Shown: positions 27,650 through 36,670 of the stretch, piece by piece
How positions within the stretch are numbered: the first letter of the stretch is position 1
Layout: each line of letters starts with the position of its first letter
Assembly (NCBI RefSeq): GCF_902825225.1
Contig: NZ_CADEAK010000005.1
Location: 1-64,000, forward strand
Source: Bartonella vinsonii subsp. berkhoffii ATCC 51672
Lineage (GTDB): Bacteria; Pseudomonadota; Alphaproteobacteria; Rhizobiales; Rhizobiaceae
DNA: 64,000 nt
Direction of reading: 5' to 3'
Notes under the pieces: model-generated
Told to the model about the DNA's origin: nothing
The model's input: only the letters and a program-made list of their open reading frames with translations
Databases searched by the model: none
Position numbers and translations under genes: made by a program

Positions 27650-27720
27650 GATTTTTTAGCTATACCAATACCGAAATCACTGGCTTTGGAATCAGTGAGA
27701 ATAGAATTTCCCTTCAATTA
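27650..27720 (-). pseudogene. Third relic of an hbp 3' end
   Basis: The plus-strand sequence AGCTATACCAATACCGAAAT at 27658 matches the paralogs' AGCTACACCAACACGGAAAT, and CACTGGCTTTGGAATCAG then matches CATTGGTTTTGTAAGAAG, as the reverse complement of the final NDFRVGVAYKF region. No upstream barrel is left. The flanking 27508-28023 otherwise shows only AT-rich sequence with no supported gene. Confidence 0.6.
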
Positions 27721-28023
27721 TACAACAAACGAAACGGGTATTTACAAATGCATTTTTTGAGCGAAGATATTTATTTCGTATAGACAATGCAAATTTGATA
27801 ATATTCATAGAAAAAACTTTCTATGAGAATGTTATATATCTTCTACTCTTATCGCTTTATAAAACTTTCTGTTTTTTGGTAAACTTTAATAAAATAAAGA
27901 CAGTTATAAACACAAAAAAATACAAATTCATAAATGTATTTTTATTCAATTTTCAAATGAAAGAGCATTCTCTATACTCAGAATGATATTATAAAACACT
28001 ATTACAAAAATAGACAACAAAAT

Positions 28024-28048
28024 AAAAACCCATAATAATATGGGCTTT
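28024..28048 (-). terminator. Terminator after rnd
   Basis: The arms AAAACCCATA and TATGGGCTTTT form a stem. On the minus strand the hairpin is followed by TTTTATTTTG, a U-rich tail, and lies 55 bases after the rnd stop. Confidence 0.7.
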
Positions 28049-28102
28049 TGTTTTGTTACATCAATGACTCTTCTTATTCTGATCAAAAGCCAATTTCTCA
28101 AC

Positions 28103-28723
28103 TCAGCTATGTGCGAAGATATCAACCTCTGACCATCCTAAAAGATCAAGTTTCGCCCTCATAGGCAAAAATTGAAAACATGCCTTTGCAACATTTTCGC
28201 GCTCTTCACGTCTTAAGCGTTCTTCAAATATATCTTTTAAACGATGCAAATATAAAACATCCGATGCCGCATATTCAATTTGTGCACGTGACAAAGTTTC
28301 AGCAGCCCAATCCGAAGATTGCTGCTGTTTAGAAATATTGACATTTAGCAATTCATTACAAATTTCCTTCAATCCATGACGATCCGTGTAGGTACGCGTG
28401 AGTTTTGAAGCAATTTTTGTACAAAAAATCACATCTGGCATAACGCCAAATGTATATGCTAAAATAGCAAGATCAAAACGTCCAAAATGAAATATTTTGG
28501 TGATTGCCTTATCCGCAAGCAATTTGACCAAATTGGGTGCACTTTTTTGTCCTTTAGCAATCTGTATAACGTCAGCTGTACCATCTCCAGAAGAAAGCTG
28601 AACAACACACAATCGATCACGATGAGGGAGCAATCCTAAAGTCTCGGTATCAATCGCAATGGCATCAACTTGATAATTCTCTAAGTTTGGTAAATCACCT
28701 TGATGAACGCGAATCTCTGTCAT
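28103..28723 (-). CDS. rnd: Ribonuclease D-type 3'-5' exonuclease
   Basis: A 206-residue DEDD-family exonuclease. The acidic catalytic residues are visible: AIDTETLGL (Exo I, D and E) near residue 23, FHFGRFDLAILA (Exo II, D) near 79, and the Exo III YAASDVLYLHRL with Tyr and Asp near 151, the DEDDy pattern. It lacks the HRDC domains of E. coli RNase D, matching the short alphaproteobacterial form. The substrate would be structured RNA or tRNA 3' ends. It overlaps the upstream peptidase gene by four bases (ATGA), suggesting co-translation. Confidence 0.88.
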   Translation of the reverse strand: MTEIRVHQGDLPNLENYQVDAIAIDTETLGLLPHRDRLCVVQLSSGDGTADVIQIAKGQKSAPNLVKLLADKAITKIFHFGRFDLAILAYTFGVMPDVIFCTKIASKLTRTYTDRHGLKEICNELLNVNISKQQQSSDWAAETLSRAQIEYAASDVLYLHRLKDIFEERLRREERENVAKACFQFLPMRAKLDLLGWSEVDIFAHS

Positions 28724-30111
28724 TTACTCTCCCTATTTGCTAAAGCTGCAAGAATACGTGCCCAAGACCGCTGTCCTTTATGAAAGGATTTTAGATTATA
28801 TTTTTCATTAGGCGAATGAATATGGTCATCATTGAGTGCAAAACCAACTAAAAGACTTTCCATACCAAGAATTGTCTGAAAATCTCCAACAATCGGAATT
28901 GAACCACCCATGCCCGTTAATAAAGCCTTATTTCCCCACTCTTGTGATAAAGCATCCTTGGCTGCTTCAATAAAAGGAGAATCATAGGGAAGCTTAATTG
29001 CTTGAGAAGCACCATGATTCTTAAATGCAACTGTACAATCAGCAGGAATAAAACTGCGCACATAATCATGTAAAGCTTGACGTATTTTCTCTGGATCTTG
29101 CTTGTACACTAAACGAAAAGATAGTTTTGCACGCGCTTGAGAAGCAATAACGGTTTTAAATCCTTCTCCCTCATAGCCACCACTAATCCCATTAATTTCT
29201 GCTGTAGGACGCGTCCATATAAGTTCTAAAATGCTCCGCCCTTTTTCACCAGAAGGGATGGAAAGCCCAATAGGACTAAGAAATTTTTCAGCAGTGCAAT
29301 TAAGTTCATTCCATGACTGCAAAATATGTGGAGGTGCTTCTTCTATTCCATCATAAAAACCAGGAAGTGTTACCCTATTATTTTCGTCATGAAGCCCTGC
29401 TAGAATCTTAGCTAAAATACGAATAGGATTGGCTGCTGCTCCTCCAAAAACACCAGAATGCAGATCACGATCAGCAGCAGTAATTGTAATCTCTTCTGCC
29501 AGAATCCCCCGAAGAGCAACAGAAACAGTTGGTGTATTTGCATCCCACATTCCAGTATCGCAAACCAATGCATAATCTGCTTTCAGCTCATCCCTATTTG
29601 CTTTTAAAAAAGGTATCAGGGAAGGAGAAGCACTTTCTTCTTCACCTTCACATAAAATAGTGACCTTAACAGGAAGCTGCCCCGTCTCTTTTTTAAATGC
29701 ACGACATGCTTCAACAAAAGTCATAAATTGACCTTTGTCATCTGAAGCTCCACGAGCACAAATAACTTTTTCTCCATTTTTTTCCTTGATAGAAGGTGTA
29801 AATGGATCATCCTCCCATAAACTCAGTGGATCAACAGGTTGAACATCATAATGTCCGTAAAACAACACATGCGGACAATCATCTGAGGGACCTGGATGAT
29901 GCCCCACAACCATTGGGTGACCCGGTGTATCACGGCGTGAGGCCTCAAAGCCAATACTTCTTAAATCCTCTACAACCCAATCAGCTGCTTTACGACATTC
30001 ATCCTTATAAGCTGAATCTGTAGAAATCGATTGAAAGCGCAAAAGAGAAAAAAGGCGTTCAAGGCTCTTTTCTATATTATCATCAAGATGTGTTAGTACT
30101 TTATTAAGCAT
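28720..30111 (-). CDS. M20-family dipeptidase/metallopeptidase
   Basis: A 463-residue M20/M25/M40-type zinc peptidase, probably cytosolic. The metal site is intact: FYGHYDVQPVDP (His and following Asp) near residue 85, GASDDKGQ (bridging Asp) near 116, and CEGEEESASPSL (catalytic Glu pair) near 150. The dimerisation (lid) domain lies at about 195-350, and a final His-containing segment (FALNDDHIHSPNEKY) near 430 supplies the last ligand. Substrate is likely di- or short peptides; exact specificity is not visible. It overlaps rnd by four bases. Confidence 0.88.
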   Translation of the reverse strand: MLNKVLTHLDDNIEKSLERLFSLLRFQSISTDSAYKDECRKAADWVVEDLRSIGFEASRRDTPGHPMVVGHHPGPSDDCPHVLFYGHYDVQPVDPLSLWEDDPFTPSIKEKNGEKVICARGASDDKGQFMTFVEACRAFKKETGQLPVKVTILCEGEEESASPSLIPFLKANRDELKADYALVCDTGMWDANTPTVSVALRGILAEEITITAADRDLHSGVFGGAAANPIRILAKILAGLHDENNRVTLPGFYDGIEEAPPHILQSWNELNCTAEKFLSPIGLSIPSGEKGRSILELIWTRPTAEINGISGGYEGEGFKTVIASQARAKLSFRLVYKQDPEKIRQALHDYVRSFIPADCTVAFKNHGASQAIKLPYDSPFIEAAKDALSQEWGNKALLTGMGGSIPIVGDFQTILGMESLLVGFALNDDHIHSPNEKYNLKSFHKGQRSWARILAALANRESK

Positions 30112-30186
30112 AAAAAAAACCTTTCAAGCCTTGTTAATTGTCAAGATGACTTTAAGCCTCCTGTAGGATTTTGCAAGAGATGTTAT

Positions 30187-31056
30187 TTATTTTTGACACT
30201 GTGAACAGTAAAAACTTGAACGCCCCAACTGCAAAATACGTATAATAGGCGTTCCGCAGTGCAAACATTCTTTTCCTTCGCGTCCATAAACCGAAAAAGC
30301 GTGTTGAAAATAACCAAGAGAACCATCTACGTGGACATAATCACGTAAAGAAGATCCGCCAGACACAATTGCCTCAGAAATCACATTACGTATATTTTGT
30401 GCTAAAGAATCTGCAAATTCACGTGCATGTACAGTTTTCAAGGCTAATGTAAACGCACCACGCTGTGGAGATAAACGACTCCGCCATAACGCTTCGCAAA
30501 CATAAATATTCCCAAGCCCTGCTACGATAGACTGATCAAGCAACACGCCTTTAAGGGATATTTTTTTATTCACAAACGCCTTTTGTAAATAGCTCCCAGA
30601 AAACGCATGACTCATAGGCTCGAGCCCTAGCTTCTTTAAAAGTGGATGCTCATAAAGCCTGCTAGTATCCACTAAAAGCATAAACCCGAAACGACGAACA
30701 TCATTATAAGTAAGATGATAAACTTTGCCATCCTTTACTTGAATATTCATGACAAAATGATCATGCTTCACAAATTTCTCTGTAAGAGAAGATGTTTGCC
30801 TTTTATCCTCTATACGCCATGATCCTGACATTCCTAAATGGCTTAAAATCGTTTCATTTTGCGAAAGATGAAACAATAAATATTTCGCGCGCCGACCAAC
30901 TTCTATGATCGTCCTGCCTATAAGCCGTTCAGAAAACGCCTCAGGGAAAGGAAATCGTAAATCTCTTCGATTAAGCGTGACAGATAGTATCTGTGCACCC
31001 GTTACAACCGGCTCCAATCCACGACGAACGGTTTCTACTTCAGGAAGTTCAGGCAT
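30187..31056 (-). CDS. mutM: Formamidopyrimidine-DNA glycosylase
   Basis: MutM/Fpg removes 8-oxoguanine and formamidopyrimidines from DNA. The 289-residue protein starts MPELPEVETVRRGLEP, giving the catalytic N-terminal Pro2 and Glu3. The helix-two-turn-helix region contains VAGLGNIYVCEALW, and the C-terminal zinc finger has the CxxC...CxxC arrangement (CLHCGTP ... FYCSQCQK). The frame is open 48 bases further upstream, but the Pro2 requirement fixes the start at 31056. Length is typical. Confidence 0.95.
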   Translation of the reverse strand: MPELPEVETVRRGLEPVVTGAQILSVTLNRRDLRFPFPEAFSERLIGRTIIEVGRRAKYLLFHLSQNETILSHLGMSGSWRIEDKRQTSSLTEKFVKHDHFVMNIQVKDGKVYHLTYNDVRRFGFMLLVDTSRLYEHPLLKKLGLEPMSHAFSGSYLQKAFVNKKISLKGVLLDQSIVAGLGNIYVCEALWRSRLSPQRGAFTLALKTVHAREFADSLAQNIRNVISEAIVSGGSSLRDYVHVDGSLGYFQHAFSVYGREGKECLHCGTPIIRILQLGRSSFYCSQCQK

Positions 31057-31094
31057 CACTCTTCTTAAAGAATTAAGCGTTTTCCAACAAAATA

Positions 31095-32342
31095 CTAAGC
31101 CCACTCACCCTTACGGAATACAGGAACTTTTGTGCCATCCTGCGCAATGCCATCTATGTCGATTTCACCTGAACCAATCATCCAGTCAATATGAATCACA
31201 CTTTTATTACCACCACGCGCAGCAATCTCCTCTGCCGTCAATGATGCTCCATCTAAAAAGCACTTGGAATAACATTGCCCTAAGGCAATATGACATGCAG
31301 CATTTTCATCAAATAACGTATTATAAAAAAGAAGCCCGCTCTTAGAAATCGGTGAAGAATGTGGAACAAGGGCAACTTCACCCAATCGACTCGCCCCCTC
31401 ATCACTCTGCAGAACCCGTTGCAAAACTTCTTGGCCCGTCGAAGCACGTGCATCAACAATACGCCCCGCTTCAAACCGCACCTCAATATTATCAATGAGT
31501 GTTCCTTGATAGGAAAGGGGCTTTGTCGAACGAACAAAACCTTCAACCTTATGCGCATGAGGAGTGGTGAATACTTCTTCTGTCGGAATATTAGGATTGC
31601 AAACGACACCATTTTTAGCAACTGATGCACCACCATGCCATTCATGATCATTTGCCAAACCAACCATTAAATTAGTCCCTGGCCCTGTAAAATGCAAAGC
31701 AGAAAAACGCTGCTCATTAAGCCAAGATGACCGTTGCTTCAAAGTTGCATTATGCATCGTCCACGCATGCACTGCATCTTCTTCTGTAACACGTGAAGCA
31801 GAAAAAATTGCATCAGCTAACTTCTTAATCGCTTCATGAAGGGGCAAAGAAGGAAATACCGCCTCAGCCCATCCTGTTGTCGGATAGGCAACAATCGACC
31901 AGTTCATAGCAAAATTTGATATTTCTTTGAGAGCAGGTTGATAAGCCATTGACGTAGCCTTATTCAAACGCGCAACCTTATCAAAATCTTGATTAAAAAG
32001 AAGCAAAGGATTATCACCAACAATAGCTAAACGCGTGGCCCCATTTTCAAAAGCTTTCGCCATTCCCTCATAAAGCCAAGAAGGTGCACAATCAAAACTC
32101 GCAGTATGTGCATTTTCAAAACGTGTCAGCGATAACATATCATCGCTAAAAAGCGGTGTAATCACACCAGCACCAACCTTATAGGCGTGGTATGCAATAC
32201 GCCGAACAAAAGGTAATGCGGTAGCTGGAGCAGTCAAAATAAGATCCTGCCCCTCTTGTAAATTCAGCCCAACTTTTACCGTAATTTCTGCGAGACGATT
32301 AAGCATTTCAGGCGAAATTGTTTCATGAATATCAAAGTACAT
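31095..32342 (-). CDS. M29-family aminopeptidase
   Basis: A 415-residue member of the M29 (thermophilic aminopeptidase, AmpS/PepS-type) family. Typical segments: LNLQEGQDLILTAPATALPF near residue 28, FTGPGTNLMVGLANDHEWHGG near 210, CNPNIPTEEVFTTPHAHKVEG near 245, and the C-terminal HIALGQCYSKC then SVIHIDWMIGSGEIDIDG, which carry metal-ligand Glu, His and Asp residues. The ATG at 32342 was chosen: AGGA lies eight bases upstream, whereas the longer frame begins at an in-frame TTG. It is separated from mutM by 38 bases. Confidence 0.88.
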   Translation of the reverse strand: MYFDIHETISPEMLNRLAEITVKVGLNLQEGQDLILTAPATALPFVRRIAYHAYKVGAGVITPLFSDDMLSLTRFENAHTASFDCAPSWLYEGMAKAFENGATRLAIVGDNPLLLFNQDFDKVARLNKATSMAYQPALKEISNFAMNWSIVAYPTTGWAEAVFPSLPLHEAIKKLADAIFSASRVTEEDAVHAWTMHNATLKQRSSWLNEQRFSALHFTGPGTNLMVGLANDHEWHGGASVAKNGVVCNPNIPTEEVFTTPHAHKVEGFVRSTKPLSYQGTLIDNIEVRFEAGRIVDARASTGQEVLQRVLQSDEGASRLGEVALVPHSSPISKSGLLFYNTLFDENAACHIALGQCYSKCFLDGASLTAEEIAARGGNKSVIHIDWMIGSGEIDIDGIAQDGTKVPVFRKGEWA

Positions 32343-32372
32343 TACCAATATCCTTACTTTGGTTATGAAAAA

Positions 32373-33224
32373 TTACCGGCTTCTGTACCGTTTATCTAAC
32401 ACTGCAACAATTGCATTTAATTGATCTGATGATGGCATAGTATAGGCTACAACTGATTTGTTTTCCTCTTCCTTATCTCTACGATGCGGTGCAAATGTGG
32501 GAATAGGAACTTTATCAAGTTGTACTGCAACAAAAGACATAGTGCGCACCTTATTCACTTGGGCTACTTCTATCGCAGGAGATGGATTTTGTTTTTTCTC
32601 TACTTTTATTTCTCGACTTACTATATTTGCCTCTAAGAAGCTTGGTGCGCTGCCAGAACGCTCTTGGGCAAAAGCATAGGCAACATCATAAGGACGATCA
32701 TTGGTAGGAACCTGAAGCGATCCATCACGCGAGCGCTTTTCATAAAAAGCATTTCCCCCTGCAATACGAACATAGTACATATTTTTATAAGGAAAAGATA
32801 AACCTGCAGTATGAAAAAACTTAGCGTTTTTCAGTTTCTTATCTCGTTCGCCGCGTAAAACAGCATCAGCGGCCTCCTTAACACGGGCAACAGAGGCAGG
32901 TTCTGTCATAGGACGCGTTAAAACACCAGGAGCGAACTGTTTGTACTGACCAACAACACCACAAATCGTTTTGGGATAGGCAGATGAATTAACACGATTC
33001 ATAACAACAGTTCCAACAGCAATCATTCCTTCACGGCTTGTACGATTGGATTCAAAATACATTACACGCATAAGGCATTGGCGCTCTGTCAATGGATACG
33101 TCACTGTTTTTGTTTTCTTACTATCATTCACTTTCCCAACACCAAAATGATCTGAAGCACATCCCACAATAACAAACGGGACTAGAAAACAGGTAACAAA
33201 AACAGTCCAATAATTTTTTTTCAT
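32373..33224 (-). CDS. SleB-type cell wall hydrolase lipoprotein
   Basis: A 283-residue predicted lipoprotein: basic start, hydrophobic core and VIVGC with Cys22 (if started at 33224). The central domain (about 50-160) matches the SleB/Hydrolase_2 family of lytic transglycosylase-like enzymes: TERQCLMRVMYFESNR (catalytic Glu region), GTVVMNRV, YPKTICGVVGQYKQF and a later FFHTAGLSFPYK. The last 100 residues are a Lys/Pro-rich tail. It probably acts on peptidoglycan from the outer membrane. An upstream ATG at 33245 is in frame and cannot be excluded; neither start has a strong ribosome binding site. Confidence 0.85.
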   Translation of the reverse strand: MKKNYWTVFVTCFLVPFVIVGCASDHFGVGKVNDSKKTKTVTYPLTERQCLMRVMYFESNRTSREGMIAVGTVVMNRVNSSAYPKTICGVVGQYKQFAPGVLTRPMTEPASVARVKEAADAVLRGERDKKLKNAKFFHTAGLSFPYKNMYYVRIAGGNAFYEKRSRDGSLQVPTNDRPYDVAYAFAQERSGSAPSFLEANIVSREIKVEKKQNPSPAIEVAQVNKVRTMSFVAVQLDKVPIPTFAPHRRDKEEENKSVVAYTMPSSDQLNAIVAVLDKRYRSR

Positions 33225-33813
33225 CTTATACAACACAATCCCCATGTCTCGAAATCTTCAAAATTTGAATGAGTCTTAAATGCATCTTGGAAGAAAGTAT
33301 ACGGTTAATTGTTACAACTTAGTAAAATTTTAATACAAGGAGTAAATAAAAAGTATTTATACCAAATAAAAAATTCTCAATTTCAGATCAATATTGTCAT
33401 TATTAATAGTCAAATGTAGCCACACAATATCATTGATCATGCTTCAATCGCAATAAAGCAATATGGCTTCGAAAATTGTCAAATAATTCTACATATGAAA
33501 AAGAGAGGAAAATACTAAAATCATTTTCATTTATTTTGAAAAAAACAACTCAAACATCCCCTTCAATAGAAATTTAAACAAAATGATCAGTAAGAAGCCT
33601 CCCTTCTTGGCACAGTACAAACGAGGACACCATTCTCGATCCCAATATATCAAATTAGGCGTTAAAAACTCGCAATCTTACCTTGAAAAGTCTGTATGTT
33701 TCTTTCCACTTGCCTGTAGTCTATCATATTTCCCCTACAACCATACTGCAAAAAAAATACCCAATGGTTTTATTTTTAATAAAAAATACATTTCATCCAT
33801 ATAAGAGAAAATT
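33225..33813. other. Intergenic region, no gene seen
   Basis: AT-rich, with only a weak 73-codon plus-strand ORF at 33583-33804 that has no ribosome binding site or recognisable motif. It separates the end of the pst-phoU operon from the promoter side of the SleB gene. I see no clear terminator for phoU. Confidence 0.4.
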
Positions 33814-34536
33814 TCAATTTCTTTTCTTCTCATCTAACCCAACTTTATAAGTAAGATCATCGCGAGGACGATCAGAAGACATATGGCAGCCTGTTATGAT
33901 ATAATGGAGCATTTCCGCAATATTGGTGACATGATCTCCAATTCGTTCAATATTTTTTAAACAAAAAAGTAAATGCGTACAAACCGTAATATTACGCATG
34001 TCTTCCATCATATAAGTTAAAAGCTCTCTAAAAAGAGAAGTGTACAGAGCATCAATTTTACCATCACGCTCACGCACTGCATCAACACACTCCAATAAAC
34101 GACTCGTGTAAGCACTCAATACTTCCTTTAACTGATTAAGTGCTAAGGCTGTAATTGTTTCAAACCCATGGTAAAAACCAGCTGATTGACGTGTTTCTGA
34201 AAGTGCTACCGTCCGTTTAGCAATGTTTTTAGCCATATCCCCAATCCGCTCAAGATCTGAAGAGATACGAATAGCACCAATGATTTCACGCAAATCAACA
34301 GCCATCGGTTGACGTTTGCAAATAATGGTAATTGCTTTTTCATCAATGTCACGTTCTGCTTCATCTAAAAACAAATCATCAGCAATAACTGTCGCCGCAA
34401 GTTGAAGATCATTACATACAATTGATGCAACAGAACGTTCAATCATCCTTTCCGCATGCTTCCCCATTCCTGTAATTCTTGCTTTCAAATATTTTAATTC
34501 TGCATCATAAGAACGGACAGTATGATTTTTAGACAT
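33814..34536 (-). CDS. phoU: Phosphate uptake regulator PhoU
   Basis: PhoU links the Pst transporter to the PhoR/PhoB two-component system and restrains phosphate uptake. The 240-residue protein is all-helical with two PhoU domains; conserved metal-site segments RISSDLERIGDMAKNIAKR (near residue 90) and CLKNIERIGDHVTNIAE (near 195) are present. The start at 34536 (MSKNHTVRSYDAELK) lies ten bases after GAGGAG; a second ATG is only one base from that site and the longest frame begins at TTG. It ends the pstSCAB-phoU operon. Confidence 0.93.
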   Translation of the reverse strand: MSKNHTVRSYDAELKYLKARITGMGKHAERMIERSVASIVCNDLQLAATVIADDLFLDEAERDIDEKAITIICKRQPMAVDLREIIGAIRISSDLERIGDMAKNIAKRTVALSETRQSAGFYHGFETITALALNQLKEVLSAYTSRLLECVDAVRERDGKIDALYTSLFRELLTYMMEDMRNITVCTHLLFCLKNIERIGDHVTNIAEMLHYIITGCHMSSDRPRDDLTYKVGLDEKKRN

Positions 34537-34559
34537 GTTTGACATACTCCTCAATTTAC

Positions 34560-35318
34560 CTATCCAAAGCGCCCCGTAATATAATCCTGCGTACGTTGTT
34601 CTTTTGGTGAAGTGAAGATCATTTCAGTTGCACCAACTTCTACCAAATGCCCCAAATGAAACATGGCCGTATATTGTGAAACGCGTGCTGCTTGTTGCAT
34701 GGAATGTGTGACAATAACAATTGTATAATTTTGTCGTAATGCATCGATAAGCTCTTCAATACGTGCCGTCGCAATAGGATCAAGAGCAGAACAAGGTTCA
34801 TCCATCAAAATAACTTCAGGACTAACGGCAATAGCACGTGCAATACATAAGCGCTGTTGCTGCCCCCCTGATAAACTTGTTCCTGCCTCATGAAGTCGAT
34901 CTTTTACTTCTTCAAATAAGCCTGCCTGCCTCAAACTTTTTTCAACCACATCATGCAATTCGGCGCGCGATTTGACTAAACCGTGAATACGTGGCCCATA
35001 AGCAACATTCTCAAATATAGATTTTGGAAAAGGACTAGGCTTTTGAAAAACCATCCCTACACGAGCACGCAATTCTACAACATCAATTTGCGAATCATAA
35101 ATATTTTCCCCATCTAAGGTAATAAGACCCGTTATTTTAGCACCTTCAATCGTATCATTCATACGATTAAAACAACGCAAAAAAGTCGACTTTCCGCAAC
35201 CTGAAGGACCGATTAAAGCTGTAACCTGATGTTCAGGAATGTCAAGAGTAATACCATGAAGTGCTGCTTTACCTCCGTAAGAAACCTTCACATCTTGACC
35301 ACGCATTTTAATTTTCAT
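34560..35318 (-). CDS. pstB: Phosphate ABC transporter ATP-binding protein
   Basis: PstB, 252 residues, powers high-affinity phosphate import. Motifs: Walker [10 protein letters not shown] at 37-45, the PstB-typical [11 protein letters not shown]-loop [13 protein letters not shown], signature [15 protein letters not shown] near 150, Walker [14 protein letters not shown] and switch His in [11 protein letters not shown] spacing of 23 bases to phoU and the shared strand place it in the pst operon. Confidence 0.96.
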   Translation of the reverse strand: MKIKMRGQDVKVSYGGKAALHGITLDIPEHQVTALIGPSGCGKSTFLRCFNRMNDTIEGAKITGLITLDGENIYDSQIDVVELRARVGMVFQKPSPFPKSIFENVAYGPRIHGLVKSRAELHDVVEKSLRQAGLFEEVKDRLHEAGTSLSGGQQQRLCIARAIAVSPEVILMDEPCSALDPIATARIEELIDALRQNYTIVIVTHSMQQAARVSQYTAMFHLGHLVEVGATEMIFTSPKEQRTQDYITGRFG

Positions 35319-35377
35319 TACAAAAAATCACCTTAATTTAAAACACAAAGCTTATCGAAGTTACTGCTTTATCGAAG

Positions 35378-36670
35378 TTATTTGCGCCGTTCAAATCGTC
35401 GACGTAAAAAAACGGCAGAAATATTCATGATTGCAAGAAAAATCATTAATACAATAATAGCACCCGAAGTCTTTTCAACAAAAGCTCGTTCTGCTTCACC
35501 CGCCCACATAAAAATCTGAACTGGCAAAGCTGTTGCTGGATCCATGGGTGTCGCAGGAATATTTACAACAAAAGCAACCATTCCAATCAACAGCAGAGGT
35601 GCTGTTTCACCTAGAGCCTGAGCGACACCAATAATTGTACCAGTCAAAATACCAGGTGCCGCTAAAGGAACAACATGATGAAAAACCATTTGGGTTTTTG
35701 ATGCCCCTAACCCTAAAGCAGCCGCGCGAAGAGAGAGAGGAACAGCCCGCAAAGCAGAGCGTGTTGCAATAATAACTGTGGGGAGTGTCATAAGAGCCAA
35801 CACAAGACCACCAACAAAAGAAGCTGAACGCGGTAATCCAAAAAAATTAACAAAAACAGCAAGTCCTAAAAGACCAAAAACAATCGAAGGAACAGCGGCA
35901 AGATTATTGATATTAACCTCAATAAAATCTGTAAACTTATTTTTGCGTGCGTATTCTTCAAGATAAAGAGCCGTTGCTATTCCTATGGGAAGTGAAACCA
36001 CTAAAACGATGGCTATCATGTAAAGGGAACCGATTATAGCAACCCCTAATCCGGCAGTCTCAGCACGACTTGAAGCACCAAATGTAAAAAAACCAAAATT
36101 CAATGTTTTATAAAGCGTACCATCATCTGCCAAGCGTCTCACCCATTCTACTTGGCGATTAGAAACTTTGCGTTTTTTTTCTGCTACATGGAAATCAATC
36201 TGCCCTTTATAAGCAGAATCAATATCCGCTGCTGCCAAAACTTTGATTCTTTGTGTTGTCCCAATTAGCTTTGGATTCCTTGTCACCATTTCACGCAACT
36301 GAACACGTACACTCTTTGAAAACATACGGTTAATATCTCGAAGTGATGCTCGATCATTTTGATCTATCTCAAGCTTTTTTGCCAAAGCATTGCGTACAAG
36401 AAGGGGATAGTTGGCAGTGATAAGTCGCTGTGGATTTGTTTCACGCTCACCATTTGGATCAATGACCTTCTCATCTAAATAAATTGATAATGTCATTTCA
36501 CTTTGAAAAAAAGCTGTATAACCTTGACTGATAACAGACCATAAAAGTGCAAACAAAAAAAAGAGACCAATAAAAATGGCAATCAAACCATAGGCGCGGA
36601 AACGACGTTCAGCCCAATAACGGCGCTTGAGAACAATATTGTGACGAGGAATAAGAAAATTTTCATTCAT
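35378..36670 (-). CDS. pstA: Phosphate ABC transporter permease PstA
   Basis: A 430-residue permease of the long rhizobial form. The N-terminal 190 residues contain one membrane helix and a periplasmic domain resembling DUF3333 (FFQSEMTLSIYLDEKVIDP region). The core domain has about six helices, with the EAA-type loop ALGLGASKTQMVFHHVVPLAAPGI near 325. It starts within the pstC stop (ATGA overlap) and is followed by a 59-base gap to pstB. With PstC it forms the channel. Confidence 0.93.
   Translation of the reverse strand: MNENFLIPRHNIVLKRRYWAERRFRAYGLIAIFIGLFFLFALLWSVISQGYTAFFQSEMTLSIYLDEKVIDPNGERETNPQRLITANYPLLVRNALAKKLEIDQNDRASLRDINRMFSKSVRVQLREMVTRNPKLIGTTQRIKVLAAADIDSAYKGQIDFHVAEKKRKVSNRQVEWVRRLADDGTLYKTLNFGFFTFGASSRAETAGLGVAIIGSLYMIAIVLVVSLPIGIATALYLEEYARKNKFTDFIEVNINNLAAVPSIVFGLLGLAVFVNFFGLPRSASFVGGLVLALMTLPTVIIATRSALRAVPLSLRAAALGLGASKTQMVFHHVVPLAAPGILTGTIIGVAQALGETAPLLLIGMVAFVVNIPATPMDPATALPVQIFMWAGEAERAFVEKTSGAIIVLMIFLAIMNISAVFLRRRFERRK

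Noticed and set aside
33583-33804. 73-codon plus-strand ORF after phoU
   Set aside because: No ribosome binding site, no recognisable sequence, in an AT-rich gap.
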